Shown in pieces: positions 47,475 to 59,077 of a DNA stretch of 64,000 bases. This DNA is from Synchiropus splendidus. Taxonomy: Eukaryota; Chordata; Actinopteri; Syngnathiformes; Callionymidae. The stretch is taken from NCBI RefSeq assembly GCF_027744825.2, contig NC_071335.1:18636501-18700500 (forward strand), written 5' to 3'. Within the stretch, counting starts at the first letter, position 1; each line of letters opens with the position of its first letter. Position numbers and translations under genes: made by a program. The notes beneath the pieces were generated by a model. The model was not told the origin of the DNA. It saw only the letters and a list, made by a program, of their open reading frames with translations, and did not search any database.

Positions 47475-49135
47475 ATTTATGCTGTTTCTAGTGACTTGTT
47501 TTTGGTCTAACTTCTAGATTCATTGCAAATTGTTGCATTCCAGGAGTATAGTTTGATATCAGAACTACTTTCCCTGTGATCTGAGTTCAACCCAACATTG
47601 ATGGATAGCCAATAGACACAGCAGAAGATAGAGATTTAGAACTCTGACAATCCCATTACTGGGTCATTGTCACAGTATGACAAAAGAGGACAAATAAACA
47701 GACGGACGAGAAGCGAAGGGAAGGGTGGGCGAGGGGAAACGCACACATAAACACAGCAGTCATTCCGGGGGAAATCGAGGGAAGCAGAGGCTCTCCCTTG
47801 TCACAATCTGTAGTCTTGTGGAAAGCATAAATCCTGCTATCTGTGTCATACACACTGTACCACAACTGAACTGGATCAGAGAGCAACAGTGCAAACACAC
47901 GCACACACACGCTCGGATCTCACTCGTGCTCACATGAACACACTCTCTAACAGACGGACACAAGCTCACTTAATGTCTTGCTCCCTTCCTCGCCCCATCT
48001 GTCTACATCTGTTGCTCTCATCAACACGACTGACAGAGACTGACAAACAAACACACAAAACAGCCGCTGAGCATAATGTCACTGAAAGCAAATCTTTGAT
48101 TTTGAAGGCGTTCGCTCAAAAATCACTGGGATGCAGATGGAACTGTCCAGCCATTACGTGGATTTTTACACCCGGTGGTCATGACATTCATTTGCACACC
48201 TCAGTGTTGCCTCTCAAGGAGGGCTCACTGACTAATGAAAACTTCCCTCAAAGGCATTTGGAATTCATTTCCTTCTTTATGTTTATTGAAGTAGCGAGCA
48301 TGTGTTTATACACCCCCACTTTCCCCTTTCAACTTCCATCATGGTGACGTTTTTTTCTCACTCTCTGGTCTCAGATCTTTCATCGCCCCTTCAATTTCCT
48401 TTTTATTCCGCTGTTAATTCCTCACAGTTTCTACCGTCTTGTTGGCTATCCTTTCACACTGTCCCCCACACAAATCATCTATTCTTCCGGCACAGCATTT
48501 GACTTTCCCCACCTAAATTGCTTCCTATCTTGTTGTGTCTTTAAATCCCGCTCCGTGTTTTGTCTTTTCCTCTTATTTATTCCCCTTGTTTACACCCCCC
48601 AAATCCCATCCATCCGCTGCACTCCTCTCCCTCTCATCATTTTGCAACAGCAGATCAGACGGATTTACATCCGCCACCGACGACAGCTCTGTGCGTCTTA
48701 GCAGCATAGTGTTGCACTGCCCCCCATGGGCTAGTGTGAGTACGACAGGCTATTATCAAGGCAGGGGAAAGCGATTGCTTGCCTCATAAATCTAAGCAAA
48801 TAACTTTCACTCATACATATGTGAATAAGCTCTCAGTATAAAAGCCTGTCATATACCTGTGCCCACAAATGTCAAATTGCCCAACTCGGAAGGCAGATTT
48901 TATCTCAGTCAGCGAGATGCTTTATGAGAATGGGGCCAGTCTTTCTGAAATCATAGAGCCGGCAAACATAATTACCTTCCACTGCACGTGAGAGGTTGCT
49001 TTATAAACAATGGCACTTTGTTTAAGGCTTATGGAAATGGCAATCAACACAGAAATGTATTTTAAATTTGGGGAATATTGAGGAAAAAATATGCTGACAT
49101 GATAAAACGCTTATATGTGGTGTAAATTCTCCTAA
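47475..49135. other. Unassigned sequence; possible conserved block at the right
   Basis: A (CA)-rich patch lies at 47894-47912. A 152-codon plus-strand frame (47889-48347) starts in that patch and lacks any domain. The part 48790-49020 is free of repeats, with balanced composition and TTTATAAACAATGG-like words, and may be conserved non-coding DNA (inference). Confidence 0.4.
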
Positions 49136-49140
49136 AAAAT

Positions 49141-49699
49141 TGCTGCAGGTGCGCTGTTCCTCTATGTGTGTGGCCGCTGCATGTGGGAGGGGTTGCCGAG
49201 TGAGTGAGGTCTCTCCAGAAGTGAAGAGGTGCCCGGTGCGTGTCCAGCTCTGAATGTGCGCTTCTGTGCAGTTTGGCTGTGACAAAGTCATAAACCAAGT
49301 CACGCTCTGTCCCAGACTCGCCTCATCCCTGTCCCAGCTCCAGCCCACAACAGGACATCAAACCCTGGAGTGGTGTGGAGAGCGAGCACCTCCCCTGTGA
49401 CACTCTACCACGGTCCAGTGTGGAGACAGGAAAGGTTTTACACCTCAATATGAAGAAAAAACAGTCAGTAAATGTAGCTAACGGGACACGTCTGCATACA
49501 GAGGCTGCGTTATACACAATAACAAAGCACGTCGTGGGTCAGCTGATCGCTCCGTGCACGTTATGTTTTTAACAGCTTTTTTCGGGGCCGTTCAAGTTCA
49601 GTATTTTCGTTCGAATTCTGAAGCCAAAAACACTCAAAATTTTTGTTCAAACCCCGATTTGTTCAAATTCCGAGATGTTGGAAAACCGAGGTACCACTG
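49141..49699 (+). mobile_element. CAGTGGTACC transposon, copy 5, left-truncated
   Basis: Homology begins abruptly at TGCTGCAGGTGCGCTGTTCC and continues through the common interior to the terminus AACCGAGGTACCACTG at 49699. The TA duplication on the right has become AA/AT. The left terminus and about 100 bases are missing. Its break lies within about 9 bases of the equivalent break in copy 3. Confidence 0.88.
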
Positions 49700-49896
49700 A
49701 ATATATTAAATAAACTGTAATTTGTTGACAACTAGTGTGGTACTTTGGAATTTTGCAATGACATCAGAAACATGCATATTTGAAATATATTTGTAATAAT
49801 TGAATATTTCTTTGAATAGGTTGCGCACACCCCTACACATTCTATGAGTAATATCTCCTGGAGGCAGACAACTAACCCTAACCCAATACTGTACAC

Positions 49897-49957
49897 TAGT
49901 GACAGGTAGATGCGGTATCATGAACAGTGCAGCAGGGGAGATGAAACAGTGTCCTAG
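49897..49957 (+). mobile_element. Left-end scrap of the CTCF-motif MITE (F)
   Basis: TAGTGACAGGTAGATGCGG, TATCATGAACAGTGC, then GGGAGATGAAACAGTGTCCT correspond to the outer left end of copies C and E. Immediately after this the sequence becomes LINE. No right arm follows. Confidence 0.6.
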
Positions 49958-49966
49958 ATGATGCTC

Positions 49967-50315
49967 TTGGCTGGGCGCACCCTTAGAGATAGGGTGAGGA
50001 GTTCGGTCATCCGGGAGGAGCTCGGGGTGGAGCCGCTGCTCCTCCACATGGAGAGGAACCAGCTGAGGTGACTCGGGCATCTGCCCCCTGGACGCCTCCC
50101 TGGGGAGGTGTTCCGGGCATGTCCTACCGGGAGGAGACTCCAGGGGAGGCCCAGGGCTCGCTGGAGAGATGATGTCTCCGGTCTGGCCTGGGAACGCCTT
50201 GGGATCCCCGAGGGAGAGCTGGAGGAGGTTTGTGTGGATCGGGTAGTTTGGGCTTCCTTGCTCCGAATGCTGCCTCCGCGACCCGACTCCGGATAAGTGG
50301 CAGAAGAAGGTGACA
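49967..50315 (+). mobile_element. LINE 3' end, same family as 3012-3778
   Basis: In the plus-strand frame the DNA encodes LRDRVRSSVIREELGVEPLL, an in-frame stop inside the NQLR*LGHLPPGRLPGEVF block (the only such change seen), then RWRDDVSGLAWERLGIPEGE and ASLLRMLPPRPDSG. It ends in CGGATAAGTGGCAGAAGAAG and GTGACAGG. It is about 350 bp, heavily 5'-truncated, and joined directly to MITE scrap F. Confidence 0.87.
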
Positions 50316-50339
50316 GGATAAGGTAAACCTAACCCAAGC

Positions 50340-52520
50340 GCGACCAAGACTTTCATCCTAAAACCTACCGCAACCCCGTAGACTGGCACCCCATGCAAAC
50401 CAACACATGTCCTTCTCCATAAACGTTGTTATCGTAAACACACGTTTCAACCGCATCTGCTCTTAATCTTAATCTCACTTTCAAGACGAAACAAATATGC
50501 CTTACCACATCCTAGACACCAAAAGACCCCCCCCATCTCATCTCATGACATGACTCTCATTCCCCTTGTGCCCAGTCACCTTTTCATTACCTCTCCGCCA
50601 AAAAATAAACAACGAAACATAACTTTAAACAAACTACCATTGACAAATTGCTTAGCTTCTCATAAGCTAACAGCTAAAACTCTAGCTTCCACAACCTTTT
50701 CACACATCTATAGTCCATGTTTACAAATCACTCCCACCTACTGCTACTGCTGTTAAAAAACTATGATCTACCTCATCACATGCTCAACTTGTAAAACACG
50801 ATACAAAGGAGAAGAAGCACTCACCATCCTCTTCCTGTAATGAAACTCAGGTACAACATTAGGTTAGGTAGACTGAACACCATCTTAGAGACACAATTTC
50901 AGACTCAGCCGACTAAAAACTTGACCATTATCGGCTTGTAAAGAAGCAGGAATTGCAACGCAGTACGAAGGAGAAGAGAAAAAAATCATCTGTATGGGTA
51001 CCACTGCTGCCTGACGTTGGTAGCGGCACGAGAAGAAACGTAAAATGTGAGAAGACCCTGGCTGACTTGGGGCAGCCAAACAGAACCCAAGAGTGAGCCC
51101 TTAATAACCCGATCCCTTCACCATCAATTGACTCCACCCTCTCGAGGGGAGCAACCCTGGACTGGCATTTCCTGAACAAGCATCTAATATTCCTCTTTCT
51201 TAACTCCAGCCCCAGCCCAACCTTAGCATCAAATGAATTTGATGATGCTTTTAACCGATGTAAATGTTGAAATGAAACTGTTCGGAAGCAAGTTAACCAA
51301 CAATTCTCTTTTTATTGCACAGTTTAACAATGTGCCATTGTCTTCTATGGATGATTGAAATGCAGCCCGAAGCAAGATTTATTTACGCAGACCGTTAACA
51401 TTTCATTCGTCTAGAAGTCTGAGGATTTTACTCTTTTTTTGTTGAGTGTAACTATTTTTGGCACCGTGCGTCTCGGAGGACGATCAAGGCGTTGAGGAGG
51501 CACTCTCCATGGGAATTTACCTTTTCTTATTTGGGTTTAAATTAAATACATTTTCATATTTATTGCAACATACATGTTGTAATTGGGGTGTTCTGCAGTT
51601 AATATTGACATGCTCCGTCTACTTTTTTCTCATTAGCAATGACATGGACTATTTGTCAAAATCGCCTGGAAACACGTCAGAAAATCTGAATTCTTTGTGA
51701 ATGAGTCAATCACAAACATCTCGACTGCCGAGCTAGTGAGGGAGAGGCTCGGTGTTTTTGGAGACCTGAGGTTTCAACAAAGCATTAATATTGACAAATG
51801 TGGAGTCTTGGATGCATGTTAAGTACCTTTGAGGCATTTCAGCGAGATGCTTTTGGCATGAAATTGTCCACTTGAATTACTCAAATAAGCATAGTCAGTG
51901 TCTCCATAACGTAAATGTTTTAGGGGGAAAAAGTTGTCAGGGAACGACGGCTGTGTCTAATGTTTGAAAGCTTCTTTTATTGAGTTATTTAAATACAAAC
52001 GTCTCTTACAATAGGCCTTTTGACAAAGGCACAAGGAGAACTGGACATGTGTTGATGATGAAAAAGAGGCGCTATTGTTTCCCGATAAAGTCCTGCAGCA
52101 TTGTTGTCTTTATCCGTGAGAGATCAGCTCGTGTTCAGTCCTATTCACGGCTGGATTCTGTGCACAGAACAAATAAAACAACGGTGTGTTGGACTCAGAG
52201 AGGGAGAGTGAATCAGAAAAAGCAGTGACCAGGAGTAAAAGGGACCAAACCAAAAAAAAAAAAAGGAGGATTGTTCTTTTGTCTCCCACTCTCAACCCAC
52301 CCCCGCTTCATAGTAAGTGTGATGATCACAGGAAAGTGAAAGCTTGGCCAGTTAGTCGACAGTGAGCTGACAGAGAAGCACAGGAAAAACACACAGACAG
52401 ACTGTGAGAGCTTAAGCTAACTAAACATCCCACAGCTTTCAGTGTTTATTGGCCATTTTAATGAGCGACCAGAAATCAATAGAGCCACACTTCACACTCG
52501 CACACGCAAGCACACACCAA
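50340..52520. other. Unassigned 2.2-kb stretch
   Basis: Opens with a C/A-rich part (a run of eight C at 50527-50534). An A run lies at about 52250-52264. No repeat of the window recurs here and no coding signature was found. Confidence 0.5.
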
Positions 52521-52530
52521 CATACACTTT

Positions 52531-52550
52531 GTGTGTGTGTGTGTGTCTAT

Positions 52551-52589
<39 letters not shown>
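52531..52589. repeat. Compound (GT)n(TA)n microsatellite
   Basis: GT alternation (52531-52546) passes into TA alternation with one AAAT interruption to 52589. Confidence 0.95.
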
Positions 52590-52699
52590 AAACCAGCAAT
52601 GTGCACCAGATCAACAGATTTTAGCCTCATTGAATGTGTGTTTTGACCACCATTTGTTTCTCAGCGTGTCCTGTTCCTTTGCTTTTTTGTCTGAAGTGC

Positions 52700-52930
52700 T
52701 GCACTGATACCAATACTAGTGTTGGCTATTGGTCCAATATGGGGATTGAGTACTTGTACTCGTACTCATAAAATGATGATACCACGAAACCGATAAAGCA
52801 GTTCGCAGTTTTTGAATATCAATCTATGACAAGTTTGTAAAGTTTGCGTTTGTGCTGGCGAGAAACTTGCTTTTTGCACTTGTATCCGTGAGTAGTCAAA
52901 TGCTACTAGTACCCTCACACTACTCATTTC
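52700..52930. repeat. Possible DNA-transposon relic with GTACTCGTACTC words
   Basis: GATACCAATACTAGTG, GAGTACTTGTACTCGTACTC and GATGATACCACGAAACCGAT resemble internal sequence of a fish DNA transposon rich in CGATACC and TACTCGTACTC. Near the right side GAGTAGTCAAATGCTACTAG and ACCCTCACACTACTCATT hint at an opposite end. Termini not defined. Confidence 0.35.
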
Positions 52931-53042
52931 AGGTATTGTAATATTTTATATTTATTATATTATATAATATATAATTATATTTTATTATTGGTAATAATAA
53001 TGTCTCTTTGGTTTGTTGACTTCTGCATTTGGGTTGTGCTCT

Positions 53043-53083
53043 GGAGGAGCACTCACTCTGGTGGCCAGAGTGAGTGCTCCTCC
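53043..53083. repeat. Perfect 19-bp inverted repeat with 3-base loop
   Basis: GGAGGAGCACTCACTCTGG, loop TGG, CCAGAGTGAGTGCTCCTCC. All 19 pairs are perfect and the stem is GC-rich. It lies about 20 bases left of an RTE scrap. Confidence 0.95.
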
Positions 53084-53104
53084 TATTATAGGATCTGCTC
53101 TTGA

Positions 53105-53185
53105 GAAGAGGTTTGGAGATCAAGTTAAGGAAGCCAGATCCAGATGGATGGGTCACATTGAGAACGCGAACAGCTCACGTTGAAG
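53105..53185 (+). mobile_element. RTE-like LINE C-terminal scrap
   Basis: The frame from 53109 reads RFGDQVKEARSRWMGHIEN, equivalent to LGDQVREARWRWFGHVQRR near 56690-56740 in the large RTE relic. The homology fades after AACAGCTCACG. Confidence 0.7.
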
Positions 53186-53992
53186 AGGTGTCACTCAGGA
53201 GGATGCACAATGAGGAGGCTGCCATTGAAGAATGAACCCTCGTGGGAAATGCTGAGAAGCGAAGAACTATATGACTATATCACCTCTATTAGTCACAACG
53301 GTGTCATATACAGTATATATAAATCCAAGTGTGGGCATCTTTGTGTGTGATCGCACAGAGGACTTTGGAACCCATGTTTTGTTGGAATAATCCACCTTGC
53401 TACAGCTTTATTTAAAAAAAAACATGAGTAAATAAAGAGGCTTGTAGGTATCAGTATATGGTTGGTGGTTGAAGTCAGAAGTTTTGAGGCTTGAAACTGC
53501 ATCTTCATATCAAAAAGTTCACCATGTTATTTTTATATTTATTTATATTACTGTACTGTAAACTAAAAGCTAGTAAATCACTAGAATCGTTTTGCTGTAC
53601 TTTACAAGGCATATTAAGCCAGAGGGTGATGAAACTGACTCAAAATACTCAGAGAAAATGACATCCAAATGTTCAGGTCAAGTGATAAAAAAAAACAATA
53701 GGGATTTCATTTTAATTTCCGATGTCATTTCTGACTGTGGTAAAAACAGAATTGCCCTTGTCATTCAGTCAAAGAAATGAAATATACAACTATGGTTGAT
53801 GTCTGTAGATCCATGCTCTGGATTATGAACAGCAAGACAAAAAAGTAATTTATGAACTAGTAATAACAGCTTTGCCGCCCTTGTCAGTGTAGCATTCCAA
53901 CCTGCTTTTATTCTCATGACTCGACACGAGAACCTCAGCTTGGAGGGAAAAGAAGTTTTAAGACAAGCTGTTCCTTAAAGTGCGATGTACAA

Positions 53993-54015
53993 ACACACAC
54001 ACACACACACACACA
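53993..54015. repeat. (CA)n microsatellite
   Basis: About 11 perfect AC dinucleotides. Confidence 0.95.
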
Positions 54016-54093
54016 AGCGAGCGTGTGAGACGGACCCGGCAAGGGGAGAGGATCATTGAGTTGGTCTGTTACAGAGCTCTGACTTCAGTAGGG

Positions 54094-54121
54094 CACACAC
54101 ACACACACACACACACACACC
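54094..54121. repeat. (CA)n microsatellite
   Basis: About 14 perfect CA dinucleotides, 78 bases after the previous tract. Confidence 0.95.
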
Positions 54122-55894
54122 AGCACAGCTTGACCACCCATCACTGCCCTCTGATTACCAGCAGCTTCCACAGACACCCTCACGTTTTCTTTCCATTCCA
54201 TCTTCACACACCAGTAATTCTCCTTCTATTTCAGCTACACCGTGTCCCTCCACCTCCCACTCACTCCATCCCTCCACCTTTTGTCACAGCTGCTTTCCTT
54301 CCCCCCCTTTTTTTTTTTTTTTCTTGCCAGGCAACTTCTAACTTTCATTTCTGCCACATTAACATATAAAATGCCTGGAGCGCATTCTAAATTTATATGT
54401 CCCGGGAGCTTAATCACTCAGTAATATAGTCACTTACCTGCCTATTTACTCACCTGATCAGCCAGCTGCTTACTCCATCATTTGCCTTGATGTCACAGCT
54501 TGGGGCGGTCTTTGCTCAGGGAGGCAGCAAATGTATCGTTCAAAAGATTTATGCTGTGATATGGAAAAAAAAAATACAGAACAATTAAAATTGTGTCTTC
54601 AATTATGTCAAATGGAAAGAATTATCACTTTGGAATTCATGTGACTATAACCCCAATTCCACACTGATATCTGGGTGTTGGTACTGTACGTGTCTTTTGG
54701 AAGCACGTCATCTTGTTGCAATGCCACTCCAGCGTCTTCGCATCAGATGAACATGAATGCTTCATCTTTTTTTTTCACACTTTACACTCATGGATGAAAT
54801 ATCTGCTCCAAAGATGGAAACAGAGCACAGTGACGGGGGAATGTGTTTAAACAACAGCCCAACTTTGTACATTCAGGGAGGACGTTTTGCAGGAATTGCT
54901 GCTGGGAAAAAAACAGAATTCAGGAGAGGATGATAGCGATAACAGTAACAATTGGAGTCACATTATTAATTTCAGTTGTGCGTTTGATGTATCCTTGTGC
55001 GCAGGCAACTGAGGTAAAGTGCATGGGTGGTTACAGTCCCGAGGGGAGAGTGTGGAGGTAGAGCGTCAGATTCCGAATGGAAACGGAGGAGGTGTAAACC
55101 TGGTTCAATATTCTGACTGCTTGGTTTGTCTGAGACTCCAGAGTCTTTACCCCAATGGTAAGACGCTGAGGAAAGTGATGGGTAGAAAGATGTCCTCGGA
55201 TGGAGGTAGAGTGGCATCTATGACCCTGAGTGGTGGTGTGAGACTCGCCATCTATTGGTCAATAGTGTTGGTAGATCGCACGCCAAAAGAAATACTACCG
55301 GAAGTCATATTCCTCTTTCTTGTATAATAAGACCAACAGAGCTTATGTTTCATTCAATTGTCTGATATTTTCAGTATTTTTCCATAGTTCTAAGATGCAT
55401 TGCATGTTTTGTCTGCCTCCAAATGGTAGCCTCTTTTTCTGAGCCTGCTTCAGAAAGAGAAAGAACAACGGACAAGAACAATCATGATTGCTTCAGTGTA
55501 TTTATAAATACACATATGTATCGCATTTTCATGGCAGGTAGATCATTGTGGGGGCTGGATAGTTTATGTATTCATTTAAGAGTTTTTGGTCCAGGAGAGG
55601 TCATCAGTGATGTGTATCCCCTGAAAACCAGTGTCGCTCATCCTTGCCACAGTCGCACCATCTAGTCAATGGAGGGTGCTGTGTTTGTCATCTTCTAAAG
55701 TCCACCACAGTGTCTTTGGTCTCCCAGTAAAATGATCAAGTCATCTCCAAACTCGATGATGTGTTTTTTACAGTCGATTGGTCGGACTTGTAGGAATCCT
55801 GTTATCCAAGTCCAACACCAAATTACAAAAGGTTGCTGAGGGTCCCAAATGTTTTTGGAATTTCAAGCCTGTTGCAAAATGACAGGAATCCACA

Positions 55895-56965
55895 AGATGT
55901 TGCTTTGAGGATGTTCATGGAAAAGTACAGAGAAGGTCGGGAGGAGCTCCATTGTGTCTTTGTGGACCTGGAGAATTGTATGAGGAAGTCAGGAGTGATA
56001 GAGAAGTGTGGTGCAGGACATGTACGCCAGGTGTGAGACGGTGGTGAGGTGTGCTGCAGGTGTAACAGAGGAGTTCAATGTGGAGGTGGGACGGCACCAA
56101 GGCTCAGCCTGATCCCCTTCTTGTTTGCCATGGTGATGGACAGGTTGACCGATGAGGTTAGACAAGAAGCCCCTTGGACGATGATGTTTGCAGATGACAT
56201 TGTGATCTGTGGTGAGAGCAGGGAGCAAGTGGAAGATAAGCTAGAGAGGTGGAGGTTTGCCTTAGAAAGGAGAGGACTGAAGGTTAGCCGCAGTAAGACG
56301 GAATACATGTGTGTGAATGAGAGGGAGCCAAGTGGACAGGTGAAGTTACAGGATGCAGAGATAAAGAAGGTGGAGAATTTTAAGTACTTTAGGCTCAACC
56401 AGGGCAATGGAGAGTGTGAGAAAGAGGTGAAGAAGCGGGTGCGGGCAGGATGGAATCAATGGAGAAAAGCGTGTGGTGTGGGACAAAAAGGTGTCGGTGA
56501 GGATGAAAGGGAAAGTGTCCAAAAGGGTGGTGAGCCCAGCATTGTTGTATGGTTTGGAAACAGTGGCACTGAGGAGAAGACAGGAGGCAGAGCTGGAGGT
56601 AGCAGAGATGAAGATGCTGAGCTTCTCTCTGGGAGTGAGCAGGATGGATAGGATCAGAGGGACAGCACATGTGCTCAGGTGTTTAGGAGACCAAGTCAGA
56701 GAGGCTAGATGGAGATGGTTTGGACATGTACAGAGGAGAGAGAGAGAGACAGTACATTGGTAGGAAGATGTTGAGGTTGGAACTGCCAGGCAGAAGGTGG
56801 AGAGGAAGGCCAAAGAGGAGATTGATGGAGGTGGTGAAGGAGGACATGAGGTTTGTAGGTTTGAGAGAAGAGGAAGCAGAGGACAGGGTGAGATGAAGGA
56901 AGATGATCCGCTGTGGCCACCACTGAAGGAAGAAAGAGAAAGAAGAATAAGACGAAAAGCCATCC
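55895..56965 (+). mobile_element. RTE-like LINE relic: reverse transcriptase to C-terminus
   Basis: The largest protein-coding relic. The frame at 55905 reads LRMFMEKYREGREELHCVFVDLEN, a palm-domain block around motif A (VDLE). After a frame change the 200-codon frame at 56049 gives PFLFAMVMDRLTDEVRQE, TMMFADDIVICGESREQVED with the catalytic FADD at residues 47-50 (56187-56198), and GLKVSRSKTEYMCVNEREPS. Another frame (56473-56763) gives SPALLYGLETVALRRRQEAE, MKMLSFSLGVSRMDRIRGTA and LGDQVREARWRWFGHVQRRE. The order equals that of intact fish RTE-type LINEs, but several frameshifts exist, and the endonuclease and first reverse-transcriptase motifs are missing. No clear tail. Confidence 0.9.
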
Positions 56966-57239
56966 ATAATATGCAAAGCTTTCAGCTGCTCTCCTCCAAA
57001 TTCTGGAACACTTTTCGAATTAAAACACAAATCCTTCCATTCAAAGACATGTACTACCTCCAGCCACTCAAACGCGGTCTTTTATTCAATTCATTCCTTC
57101 AGTTGTATCCTTTTGTTTTATGGACTGAGGTGTTTTATTCCCTGCTCTTTCAGTGTCATTGTCAGCTGTCCTTGAGAGCATGGAAAGGTGCTTATGAATG
57201 CAATGGATCATGATTGTTATTACAGTCCAATGTTGTGTC

Positions 57240-57420
57240 TCAGTGGCACACGTCAGAGAGCGGGTGGGGCAGTGCTTGGTTCTGCTACCTCACGACATGA
57301 AGGTGGTACAGTAGGTTTAATTCCAACTCATAGTCCAATCTATTCCGCTTGCCTTGGCGTGTATTTCCTCAAGGTTTCCTCCCACAGTTCAAAAACATAC
57401 AAGGATTAATTGATCTTGCA
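57240..57420 (+). repeat. SINE-like fragment (longer copy)
   Basis: GGGTGGGGCAGTGCTTGGTTC, GCTACCTCACGACATGAAGG, TTTAATTCCAACTCATAG, then CCTCAAGGTTTCCTCCCACA and TCAAAAACATACAAGGATTA. The order matches the fish repeat head ..CAGTGGTTAGC..GCCTCAC..AAGGT..TTCAATTCC, then the TTTCCTCCCACAGTCC..AACATAC body. The pol III boxes are mutated. Confidence 0.55.
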
Positions 57421-57429
57421 GCATGTTGC

Positions 57430-58480
57430 AGTTCCATTGTGGAGCAAGCCGAAGTAAATAAATGAGTTCCGCAAAATTGGTTCGATAATTCAGCCACCCA
57501 TAGTGGGATCTTTCACTTGCTAGTATCTCAGATCTGATCATATTTTCAGCCTTAGCAAAGAGTTCATGACATAGGTGGTTGCAGTGAATACAGAGAGCTG
57601 TGATATTTTTACGCCGTTGTCTTAGATGCAGAGAAGATAGTGAGATTATTTCATAGGATGTGTTTGGATAAGATGCAACTTAATTTGTTCCACAGAATAC
57701 AGTGAAGTTTCCTTCCTTTTCAAAAACCTTTTTTTTTTCTGATTCAAGAGCCAGAAACTTCTCTGTTTCACGCTGCGGGGCAACAAATGTCACCGAAAGA
57801 ATAAGTTTAAAAAAAAAAATAAAATAAAATGGATAAGTTTGAAACAAGATCATCTAATATTTTGATCTTACGGGAGATGGATAACCAAGCAGAGAACCTT
57901 TCAAATTGTCACAGCTCTATTGGGGGTCTTTCTACTCAGCTATCGCACCCACACTGCTGCTGCTGCTGCTGCTCCGTGCTGCACTCCCCTGTACTGTTTC
58001 CCCCTTCAAGTACCAATACAAGGCACTTCACTTTTGACACAGCTCATTTTTGAAGGTGGTTATAGGGGGGGGAAGCTCCATAGTAGTGCATATCTTTTTG
58101 GAGTAAGAGATTACGCACTTTTCACACATCTCATGGAATCAATTACTCTTAATACTAGTATATATTACAAGAAATTAGAACAATCTCTTGTGTCCTGAAG
58201 AGAATGAAAATTCCCGATGAAGCTTCATGCATCATCACGCGTCCGCAATGTGCTATCTGTGGTTTAGCCTACCGCGCCACACGGACCTGGTTTATCCCAC
58301 ACATTTAGATGTTGGATCTGTGGAATATAATAGGTTGATGTCAATAAAATGTTACGTAATTCTGAAATTATGTTCCGGACAAATGGTTTTCTTGTGACTC
58401 TGGCTTGAGTCGCCATTATATTCCCTTGACCACGCCTTCTTTGTTGTGACTGGTCAGAGGCAGTGAGCCCAGCATGTATT
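57430..58480. other. Unassigned sequence
   Basis: T run at 57729-57738, A-rich at 57808-57829, and a short (CTG)n at 57955-57972. Nothing else recognised. Confidence 0.5.
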
Positions 58481-58485
58481 AGCAG

Positions 58486-58537
58486 TAGTGATGGGTGGAT
58501 GAGGTATCATGAAACAGTATTGTAGGGTTGATGAAAC
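58486..58537 (+). mobile_element. Left-end scrap of the CTCF-motif MITE (G)
   Basis: TAGTGATGGGTGGATGAGG then TATCATGAAACAGTATTG and TAGGGTTGATGAAAC. This is the least mutated outer end in the window and shows the consensus start TAGTGATGG. LINE sequence follows at once. Confidence 0.65.
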
Positions 58538-58540
58538 ACC

Positions 58541-59077
58541 TTCACCTTCACCTTCTTCTGCCGCTTATCCGGGGTTGGGTCGCGGAGCGTTCGGAGCAAG
58601 GAAGCCCAAACTTCTCCATCCGCACAAACCTCCTCCAGCTCTTCCCGGGGGATCCTGAGACGTTCCCGGGCCAGACTGGAGACATCATCTCTCCAGCCAG
58701 TCCTGGAACACCTCCCCAGGGAGGCGTCCAGGGGGCAGATGCCCGAGCCACCTGAGCTGGTTCCTCTCGATGTGGAGGAGCAGTGGCTCCACCCCGAGCT
58801 CCTCCCGGATGACCGAACTCCTCACCCTATCTCTAAGGGTGCGCCCAGATACCCTGCGGAGGAAACTCATCTCAGCCACTTGTATCCGCGATCTCATCCT
58901 TTCGGTCATTACCCAAAGCTCGTGACCATAGGTGAGAGTGGGAACGTAGATCGATCGAGAGCTTCGTCTTGTGACTCAGCTCCCTCTTCACCACAACGGT
59001 CCGATACAGCAACCGCATCACTGCTGCCGCTGCACCAGACCGTCTATCAATCTCACCCTCCCCTTTTCCCTCACTCG
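58541..59077 (-). mobile_element. LINE 3' end, same family as 3012-3778
   Basis: The minus-strand frame at 58685-58909 reads MTERMRSRIQVAEMSFLRRV, LRDRVRSSVIREELGVEPLL and NQLRWLGHLPPGRLPGEVF. The 3' end (left) carries TTCACCTTCACCTTCTTCTG, a short tail-like repeat, next to MITE scrap G. Homology continues on the right through ACGTAGATCGATCGAGAGCT to about 59077, where the 34-bp satellite begins. Confidence 0.87.

Larger units (their letters stand above)
53200..55885. other. Unassigned 2.7-kb stretch with CA tracts
   Basis: Apart from the two (CA)n tracts listed separately, T runs lie at 54308-54322 and 54767-54775. Frames of 129 and 102 codons (53980, 55019) run through simple sequence or lack domains. 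Confidence 0.45.

Noticed and set aside
47889..48347. 152-codon plus-strand frame as an exon
   Set aside because: It begins in a CA-rich simple repeat (QTHAHTRS) and has no recognisable domain.
53043..53083. MicroRNA precursor
   Set aside because: The stem is 19 bp with a 3-base loop, shorter than a normal precursor, and pairing does not extend outside.
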